Shown here in pieces: positions 7,640 to 11,759 of a stretch of DNA of 11,759 bases (positions within the stretch are counted from its first letter, which is position 1; each line of letters starts with the position of its first letter). A program made the translations under genes and the position numbers. The stretch spans positions 1 through 11,759 of the forward strand of contig URBP01000068.1 in the NCBI GenBank assembly GCA_900546105.1, written 5' to 3'. Below the pieces are notes generated by a model. The model ran no database searches. It saw only the letters and a program-made list of their open reading frames with translations, and was not told where the DNA came from. The stretch is from an uncultured Collinsella sp. (lineage in GTDB: Bacteria > Actinomycetota > Coriobacteriia > Coriobacteriales > Coriobacteriaceae).

Positions 7640-8006
7640 AGCACCCGGTTCTGGGGCTCCAACCCTCCTCGTGTACCAACGCGCGCTTCGTCGGGCTTGT
7701 CGCTCCCGACTCCGGGCACTCTAGCCTCTTCGGAGGCGTGCCCAAGCGACAGGTTTGCTAACCATTCCCCGGGGTGGGTGTGAGCGATAGCTCCGGTAAC
7801 CACCGCCCACCCCAATCTCTCTTCCGTATCCTTCGTGCGTTTTGTCTCCGCGCACTTGGTTACGTCGTCGCTTGCCGGTGCGACTCCGTGAAAACCGGCG
7901 CCGGGCGCCCCGACCTTTGCCGGGGAACGGGCGCCTACCATCTCTTGGTTTTAGGCTGCGGGTAACCCGCCCGCAGCAAGCGATCGTTCGATTTGGAGGA
8001 AATCTT
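7640..8006 (+). ncRNA. Structure-rich 367-base leader between aguD and aguA
   Basis: No gene fits here, but one hairpin follows another: GAGC-CCC/GGG-GCTC (7639-7659), GTCGGG/CCCGAC (7690-7710), GGGCAC-GCCTC-TTCG-GAGGC-GTGCCC (7714-7743), GGTT/AACC (7752-7763), a three-way junction (7771-7813), GTGCG/CGCAC (7835-7855), GCCGGT/ACCGGC (7874-7899), GGCGCCC/GGGCGCC (7904-7935) and GCTGCGGG/CCCGCAGC (7955-7977). The last ends 17 bases before the GGAGGA ribosome binding site of aguA. The three-way junction closes with GGGGTGGG/CCCACCCC and carries GAGC-GATA-GCTC and CGGT-AACC-ACCG stems with almost no unpaired bases. I do not recognise a named riboswitch. A cis-acting RNA is an inference; a chance cluster of GC-rich stems remains possible. 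Confidence 0.45.
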
Positions 8007-9212
8007 ATGCGTACGATCACCGAGTCCGAGTCCACCCCCAAGGCCGACGGCTTCTTTATGCCTGCTGAGTTTGCCCCGCAGGATCGCGTGTGGATGGGCT
8101 GGCCCCACCGCACCGACACCTGGGCCCACGGCGCCAAGCCGGCTCAGAAGCAGTATGCCGCCATCGCTCGCGCCATCGCCGAGTTCACCCCGGTCACCAT
8201 GTGCGCCAACCAGGCCGACTACGCCAACTGCAAGGCCGTCTTCGAAGAGGACGAGAACGTCACCGTCATCGAGATGACCACCGACGACGCTTGGTTCCGC
8301 GACACCGCCGCTACCTACGTCATCAACGGCAAGGGCGAGAAGCGCGCCAACCACTGGCACTTCAACGCCTACGGCGGCCTCGTCGACGGCCTCTACTTCC
8401 CGTGGGACAAGGACGAGCAGATCGCCCTCAAGATGGCTGAGCTCTCCGGCTGCCGCCGCTATCGTCCCGATGACATGATCCTCGAGGGCGGCTCCATCAC
8501 CGTCGACGGCGAGGGCACCCTTGTCGTGACCGACCAGTGCCTGCTTTCCCCGGGCCGCACCTGCTCTGCAGTGCTCGAAGAGGAAGAGGATCCCGAGTCC
8601 ATCTGGCCCAAGTTCAAGAAGAAGTTTGAGCCCTGGAGCGAGGAGCTTCGCGCCTACATGGACGAGCACCTCAAGGATTACCTGGGTGTCGAGAAGGTCA
8701 TCTGGGTCAAGGAGGGCATCGACCCCGAGGAGACCAACGGCCACATCGATGACGTCGCCACGTTCATCGCCCCTGGCGTCATGGCCTGCATCTGGACCGA
8801 CGATCCCGAGTATCCGTTCTACGAGCAGTGCCACGCTGCCTACGAGACCCTCTCCAACGCCGTTGACGCCAAGGGCCGCAAGATGAAGGTCTACAAGCTC
8901 TGCATGCCCGTGAACCCGCTGTTCATGGACCAGGCTTCCTGCGACACCATCGACGCCGACGAGAACGCCGAGCCGCGCGTTCCCGACGAGCCGCTGATCG
9001 CCTCCTACATGAACTACCTTGTCACCAACCACGGCGTTATCGTCCCGCAGTACGGCGACGAGAACGACCAGCTGGCCGTTGACACGCTCCAGAAGATCTA
9101 TGACGAGGTCTGGGGCGAGGGCGTCTACAAGTGCGTCGGCGTTCAGTCCGAGCAGGTCGTCTTCGGCGGCGGCAATATCCACTGCATTACGCAGCAGGAG
9201 CCCTCGGCGTAA
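8007..9212 (+). CDS. aguA: Agmatine deiminase
   Basis: A 401-residue cytoplasmic enzyme of the guanidino-group-modifying family that hydrolyses agmatine to N-carbamoylputrescine and ammonia. Visible family motifs are GFFMPAEFAPQDRVWMGWPHR (15-35), DDAWFRD (93-99), FNAYGG (119-124), LEGGS (159-163), NGHIDD (244-249, catalytic H246) and the C-terminal GGGNIHCITQQ (387-397) with nucleophile C393. GGAGGA (7995-8000) lies 6 bases before the ATG; the in-frame extension further upstream lacks family features. The protein is longer than the usual 365-375 residues, mainly through a charged insertion near 190-212 (EEEEDPESIWPKFKKKFEPW). Codon use is strongly biased as in ptcA and aguD. It sits last in the ptcA-aguD-aguA order; a long structured leader separates it from aguD, so it may be regulated separately. 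Confidence 0.95.
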   Translation: MRTITESESTPKADGFFMPAEFAPQDRVWMGWPHRTDTWAHGAKPAQKQYAAIARAIAEFTPVTMCANQADYANCKAVFEEDENVTVIEMTTDDAWFRDTAATYVINGKGEKRANHWHFNAYGGLVDGLYFPWDKDEQIALKMAELSGCRRYRPDDMILEGGSITVDGEGTLVVTDQCLLSPGRTCSAVLEEEEDPESIWPKFKKKFEPWSEELRAYMDEHLKDYLGVEKVIWVKEGIDPEETNGHIDDVATFIAPGVMACIWTDDPEYPFYEQCHAAYETLSNAVDAKGRKMKVYKLCMPVNPLFMDQASCDTIDADENAEPRVPDEPLIASYMNYLVTNHGVIVPQYGDENDQLAVDTLQKIYDEVWGEGVYKCVGVQSEQVVFGGGNIHCITQQEPSA

Positions 9213-9300
9213 CTCAGGCACGCCACCTTGGCGTTCACTCGTCGCTTACGTAGCGTCAGTACGCTACGCTCCTCGTTCGCGCCAATCTGGCGCACCTGAG
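9213..9300. repeat. Long imperfect palindrome behind aguA, unit 1
   Basis: The 88 bases beginning directly after the aguA stop fold back on themselves. CTCAGG pairs with CCTGAG at the ends, then CGCCA with TGGCG, TTGGCG with CGCCAA, and GTAGCGT with ACGCTAC at the tip around CAGT. No T tract follows. It shares the tip-side motif GTACGCTnCGCTCCTC with the next palindrome. Confidence 0.8.
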
Positions 9301-9325
9301 CACGCCGAGTAAACGTCTGGCTTTC

Positions 9326-9411
9326 CGAGGCACCCCATCTCGCCGCTCAAACCGTCGCTCGCGTACCAAAGTACGCTTCGCTCCTCTTTCGCGGCGACCT
9401 GGGGCACCTCG
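9326..9411. repeat. Long imperfect palindrome behind aguA, unit 2
   Basis: The 86 bases pair end to end: CGAGG/CCTCG, CCCCA/TGGGG, TCGCCGC/GCGGCGA and a perfect tip GCGTAC-CAAA-GTACGC (9361-9376). It resembles unit 1 in size, in the mismatch next to the outer stem and in the sequence GTACGCTTCGCTCCTC, but differs in its outer arms, so it looks like a diverged second copy of a REP/BIME-like repeat. Confidence 0.8.
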
Positions 9412-9507
9412 AAAACTCAGCCGATCAATCGGACAATCGGCGAATCGAACCATCTTGGGGCATTGATGGTCGGCTTGCCCGATGTCTTGGTCGGTTGGGT
9501 TTTCTTT

Positions 9508-9548
9508 GGGCACTCCGTTGCCTCCACATCGGAGTGCCTTTTTTCTTT
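9508..9548 (+). terminator. Rho-independent terminator closing the aguA transcript
   Basis: GGCACTCCG (9509-9517) and CGGAGTGCC (9530-9538) form a perfect 9-bp stem around a 12-base loop, followed by six T, a C and three more T. It isolates the agmatine operon from the second antiporter. Between 9412 and 9507 only small palindromes are seen (CCGATCAATCGG at 9421-9432 and ACCATC/GATGGT at 9449-9470). Confidence 0.92.
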
Positions 9549-9549
9549 G

Positions 9550-9632
9550 ATTGAATACGCGTCTGGCCTGGGATTTTTTGCGGGTTAGGCCAATTGTTCG
9601 CTTGAATTTCCCAGGTCAGACGCGTCTTCAAT
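9550..9632. repeat. Long inverted repeat in the leader of the second antiporter
   Basis: Arms at 9550-9573 and 9609-9632 are complementary at 22 of 24 positions, separated by 35 bases. Each begins or ends with ATTGAA/TTCAAT and contains ACGCGTCTG/CAGACGCGT, and the right arm holds the perfect palindrome AGACGCGTCT (9618-9627). It follows the terminator directly and precedes the second antiporter, so an operator or an RNA stem in its 5' leader is likely. Confidence 0.8.
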
Positions 9633-9680
9633 TGCCGAAAGTTCCCGGTCGCGAACGCGGCCGTTTTGATCGGAGTATCT

Positions 9681-9863
9681 ATGTACCAGCGTATCGTCAT
9701 CTACACGCGCCTGTTCCGCGAGCGTTGGTCCAACATCTGCATCCTCTCCTTTCTTTGGGATGGCACCTGTACCGGTGACGCGGCCTGCAACCCTACCTTG
9801 GGCTGCGCCTTCGGTACAGATGCCATCCTTTTTGCTGCAGGGGGAGCGCGCCATGGCAGGTAA
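9681..9863 (+). CDS. Possible 60-residue leader peptide overlapping the second antiporter start
   Basis: An ATG at 9681 preceded 5 bases upstream by GGAG opens a 60-codon frame ending in TAA at 9861-9863, which overlaps the antiporter start by 11 bases in another frame. The first 16 residues, MYQRIVIYTRLFRERW, contain four arginines, and the later part has four cysteines (IC, TCTGDAAC, LGC). No domain is recognised. The frame runs through the terminator-like hairpin at 9757-9829, so its translation could influence folding, as in attenuation. The protein itself may be meaningless; the open frame may be an accident of the structured leader. Confidence 0.25.
   Translation: MYQRIVIYTRLFRERWSNICILSFLWDGTCTGDAACNPTLGCAFGTDAILFAAGGARHGR
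9757..9833 (+). terminator. Terminator-like hairpin in the second antiporter leader, candidate attenuator
   Basis: GATGGCACCTGTACCG (9759-9774) pairs at 15 of 16 positions with CGGTACAGATGCCATC (9812-9827), extended by two outer pairs. Inside, GGC/GCC, GCA/TGC and CCC/GGG continue the stem up to a TACCTT loop (9794-9799). Five T follow at 9829-9833. It ends only 20 bases before the antiporter ATG, so if it forms it should stop transcription before the gene. Confidence 0.7.
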
Positions 9864-11262
9864 AAAGTTCTCCCTGATCGAGGTTATCCTTTCGGTTATC
9901 TGCGTCGTGTTTACCATCGAGGCGGCGGCTCCGGCATCTGCCATGGGCAACGTGCAGTTCTTCTGGTGGATCTTCCTTATCATTACGTTTTTGCTTCCCT
10001 ATGGTCTGGTGGTGGCCGAGCTGGGTACGGCGTTTGATTCCGAGGGCGGCCTGTACGATTGGGTTCGCTTGGGCCTGGGCGACCGTTGGGGCGCCCGTTG
10101 CTCTTGGTGCTACTGGGTTAACTTTCCGCTGTGGGTGGCAAGTATCGCCTGCATGTTCCCCAGTGTCATTAACGCGGTGTGGGGTATCGAGTTTTCACTC
10201 GGGATCCGAATTGCCATCGAGATTGCCTTTGTGTGGGGCGTCACGGTCATGGCAATGCAGCCGGTGGCGGAGGCCGATTGGGTTATGGACGGCGGCGCCG
10301 TCATCAAGGTGCTCATTACCGCTGTGGTGGGAATCGTCGGCATTTGGTTTGCCTGCATTAACGGCTTTGCCAACGACATGTCGTTTAAGACCTTCATTCC
10401 AGATCTGGGCGACACCAATTCGTTGACGTACCTATCGATTATCCTGTTCAACTTTATGGGCTTCGAAGTGGTCGCGACCTTTGCCAGCACGATGAAGAAC
10501 CCGTCGCGCGATATCCCCAAGGCGGTTATTGCCGGTGGCGTGGCCATTGCGACAATTTACATCATTTGCGGCATTGGCATTGGAGCCGCGGTTCCCACCG
10601 AGCAGCTTTCACTCGATTCGGGCATTGTGGACGCAGTCGCCGCTATGGTGGGGCGCACCCACCCGCTGACGATGGTCGTGGGCGTGGCCTTTTTGGTGAC
10701 GCTGTTCGCCAATATGATCTGCTGGAGCTTTGGCGTCAACAACGTAGCGAGCTATGCCGCGCGCCATGGCAACATGCCGCGTCCCTTTGCGTTGGTGTCC
10801 AAAAAGACCGGCATGCCCAACGGCTCGGCGCTCATTAACGGCTGTTTTGCCAGCCTGGTGCTGCTGCTCCAGATTCCGCTGGGTGAGGGTTCCGACGTCT
10901 TTTGGGTCTTCTTCTCGATGAACGTCGTCTTTCTGCTCATGAGCTATATCCCGATGTTCCCGGCGTTTTGGCGTCTGCGCAAATGCGACGGTCGCCCGCG
11001 TGTGTTCCGCGCACCCTTCGAGGGTAAGGTGCTCGTGGTAGCGCTCGCGATTCCCGTGATAGAGCTCGTGCTTTCGATTGTCGCTACGATTGTGCCGCTC
11101 AACAGCTCACCTGCCGAGATGGCAAAGTTGCCGATTCTCGCGGGCGTAGTGATTGGCCTGTTGTTGGGCGAGGTTTCGCGCCTCATATCGCGCCGCGGCC
11201 GAAGCGTCGACAATCCCGGCGTTGGTGCACGGGGGTCAGGTTACTTTGCACCAAAACAGTAA
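9853..11262 (+). CDS. Second AguD-type APC antiporter, diverged paralogue
   Basis: A 469-residue exchanger with about twelve membrane segments, clearly related to the upstream aguD along its length: TIEAAAPASAMGNVQFFWW (21-39), PYGLVVAELG (49-58), SEGGLYDWV (63-71), FNFMGFEV with E205, and YIPMFPAF are shared or nearly so. The ATG at 9853 has GGGGGAG (9840-9846) 6 bases upstream; an in-frame ATG at 9760 would add 31 unrelated residues and lies in the terminator-like stem. Codon use is relaxed (many ATT, GCG, TCG, GGT), unlike aguD, so expression is probably lower or conditional. The C-terminal residues GARGSGYFAPKQ come from a GGGGTCAGGTTACTTTGCAC repeat-like sequence and do not resemble the aguD tail. 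Substrate may be agmatine/putrescine or another amine/amino-acid pair; it stands where aguC would be expected. Confidence 0.85.
   Translation: MAGKKFSLIEVILSVICVVFTIEAAAPASAMGNVQFFWWIFLIITFLLPYGLVVAELGTAFDSEGGLYDWVRLGLGDRWGARCSWCYWVNFPLWVASIACMFPSVINAVWGIEFSLGIRIAIEIAFVWGVTVMAMQPVAEADWVMDGGAVIKVLITAVVGIVGIWFACINGFANDMSFKTFIPDLGDTNSLTYLSIILFNFMGFEVVATFASTMKNPSRDIPKAVIAGGVAIATIYIICGIGIGAAVPTEQLSLDSGIVDAVAAMVGRTHPLTMVVGVAFLVTLFANMICWSFGVNNVASYAARHGNMPRPFALVSKKTGMPNGSALINGCFASLVLLLQIPLGEGSDVFWVFFSMNVVFLLMSYIPMFPAFWRLRKCDGRPRVFRAPFEGKVLVVALAIPVIELVLSIVATIVPLNSSPAEMAKLPILAGVVIGLLLGEVSRLISRRGRSVDNPGVGARGSGYFAPKQ
11222..11254. repeat. REP-like inverted repeat inside the 3' end of the second antiporter gene
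   Basis: TTGGTGCA (11222-11229) and TGCACCAA (11247-11254) are perfect 8-bp inverted repeats around GGGGGTCAGGTTACTT. Sequences of the type GGGTCAGGTTACTTTGCACC resemble REP palindromes mobilised by IS200-related transposases; that resemblance is from memory. A third TTGGTGCA lies at 11284-11291, so TGCACCAA can pair on either side. Confidence 0.5.
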
Positions 11263-11291
11263 GCGCCGCGAGTTGCGCGGCGCTTGGTGCA
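11261..11291. terminator. GC-rich hairpin at the antiporter stop codon, between convergent genes
   Basis: AAGCGCCGCG (11261-11270) pairs perfectly with CGCGGCGCTT (11276-11285) around AGTTG, overlapping the antiporter stop codon. There is no T tract, but it lies between convergent genes and may act as a transcript end or barrier in both directions. Confidence 0.5.
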
Positions 11292-11298
11292 TCTTGGA

Positions 11299-11490
11299 TT
11301 ACTGTTCGCAGTGCTCGGGATCAGAAGCGAGCTTAGGCGCAAAGTAGGGAACGTGGCCCAGGTACGGACAGCTGTCCGAACGCTCGTCGACAACGCAGGG
11401 GATATCGTCGTAGGTGAGTGAGTCGCTCAGGCGGGCGATGGCCTTGGCGGCAGGAGCGACGAGCATCTTGAGCGGTGCGATAGGCGCCAT
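11299..11490 (-). CDS. Small unrecognised protein with three cysteines
   Basis: A 63-residue protein beginning MAPIAPLKMLVAPAAKAIAR. AAAGGAG lies 5 bases upstream of the ATG on the minus strand, a near-ideal ribosome binding site that makes the gene credible despite its size. The N-terminal 20 residues are weakly amphipathic with two lysines. The rest is polar and carries C32, C41 and C61 with H60, plus the segment DERSDSCPYLGHVPYFAP, which could bind a metal or form a disulphide. No membrane segment or known domain is evident, and I assign no function. It converges on the second antiporter, and copy 2 of the dispersed repeat lies upstream of it. Confidence 0.65.
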   Translation of the reverse strand: MAPIAPLKMLVAPAAKAIARLSDSLTYDDIPCVVDERSDSCPYLGHVPYFAPKLASDPEHCEQ

Positions 11491-11544
11491 GGCATCTCCT
11501 TTCTTGCATGCGACCCGTGTTTTGGCGCGAATGTATACGCCGCA

Positions 11545-11574
11545 AGTCTAGCATCCCGCCGCGGAGAGCTCCAA
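11545..11574 (-). promoter_or_regulatory. Candidate promoter of the 63-residue protein gene
   Basis: On the minus strand TTGGAG (complement of 11569-11574) and TAGACT (complement of 11545-11550) are separated by 18 bases, with a TG one base before the -10 (extended -10). Transcription would start some 50 bases before the ATG. Assigned by eye. Confidence 0.4.
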
Positions 11575-11594
11575 ACCACCACAAAGGTGATGGG

Positions 11595-11759
11595 CAGATG
11601 CAAGTGAGTAGACTTTTTTGAACTTACCGAGCACATCGTGACAAATGATTGATAAAACCGCAGGTCAGAGCCGCGGCGTTTTGGGGCATGCTTGGTCTCC
11701 TGCAAAAAGTCTACTCACTTGGTTTTACTGCTAGAAGACCGCCGCGAGGGAAGGCCGCT
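11595..11759. repeat. Dispersed hairpin-forming element, copy 2 (cut by the window end)
   Basis: Terminal repeats CAAGTGAGTAGACTTTTT (11601-11618) and its complement (11704-11721) are identical to copy 1 and exactly the same distance apart (121 bp). The core ATAAAACCGCAGGTCAG (11652-11668) is also identical. The flanking CAGATG and CTGCTAGAAGACCGCCG are shared as well, while the bases between differ at many places. The inner stem is mostly kept: CCGAGCA (11627-11633) pairs with TGCTTGG (11689-11695), with one pair changed to G-T and another from T-G to C-G. It lies between the small gene and whatever follows the window. Confidence 0.85.

Noticed and set aside
7874..7910. Resemblance of GCCGGTGCGACTCCGTG to part of a cobalamin riboswitch
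   Set aside because: The rest of that riboswitch (the GCCACTG segment and the downstream B12 box) is not present in the expected order, and the gene context is not cobalamin-related.
7842..8006. 55-residue N-terminal extension of aguA
   Set aside because: The extension is arginine-rich translation of structured leader DNA; the ATG at 8007 has GGAGGA 6 bases upstream and fits the family.
7935..9221. Antisense frame of 428 codons opposite aguA
   Set aside because: Same cause: GC-rich biased codons leave the opposite strand open. The sense strand encodes complete agmatine deiminase motifs.
9213..9411. CRISPR-like array of two repeats
   Set aside because: Only two units, each a full-length palindrome with no spacer of constant length and no cas genes.
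9508..9548. The terminator as part of the second antiporter's leader control
   Set aside because: It lies upstream of the long inverted repeat and fits simply as the end of the aguA transcript.
9760..9852. 31-residue N-terminal extension of the second antiporter
   Set aside because: The ATG lies inside the terminator-like stem and the extension matches nothing in the paralogue; the ATG at 9853 follows GGGGGAG.

Overview
The window comes from a high-GC bacterium whose protein-coding DNA and intergenic palindromes look like a gut coriobacterium (Collinsella-type Actinomycetota). This is an inference from base composition, codon use and gene families, not a database match. The central block is a recognisable agmatine deiminase (AgDI) cluster: a membrane-embedded LuxR-type one-component regulator (aguR-like, minus strand, 3697-4662) diverges from ptcA/aguB (putrescine carbamoyltransferase), aguD (agmatine/putrescine antiporter) and aguA (agmatine deiminase). 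This is the order known from the aguR-aguBDAC clusters of lactic acid bacteria. Agmatine enters in exchange for putrescine and AguA converts it to N-carbamoylputrescine. PtcA phosphorolyses that to putrescine and carbamoyl phosphate, and putrescine leaves through AguD. The usual last gene, carbamate kinase (aguC), is absent from the window. A terminator and a second, diverged antiporter of the AguD type (9853-11262) stand in its place.

Left flank: the 5' part of a MutT-like Nudix hydrolase on the minus strand runs off the edge (1-203). It diverges from a two-gene ABC exporter of the BceAB/FtsX type (344-1129 and 1119-3368), which overlaps at its junction and ends in a strong intrinsic terminator (3404-3447). 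No two-component system is visible, but a GTAAG-type repeat precedes the ATPase gene. Right flank: a small minus-strand gene for an unrecognised 63-residue protein with three cysteines (11299-11490).

The non-coding DNA is unusually rich in structure. A 121-bp hairpin-forming element with 18-bp perfect terminal inverted repeats occurs twice, at 3471-3591 and 11601-11721, bracketing the agmatine locus. The aguR-ptcA gap holds nested inverted repeats (4780-4869). The 367-bp aguD-aguA gap contains many hairpins, including a compact three-way junction (7771-7813). Behind aguA lie two related palindromes of 86-88 bp and a terminator. The leader of the second antiporter has a long inverted repeat (9550-9632) and then a terminator-like hairpin followed by T5 just before the start codon (9757-9833), suggesting premature-termination control. 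ptcA, aguD and aguA use a tight, C-ending codon set typical of highly expressed genes. aguR, the second antiporter and the ABC permease use a looser one.
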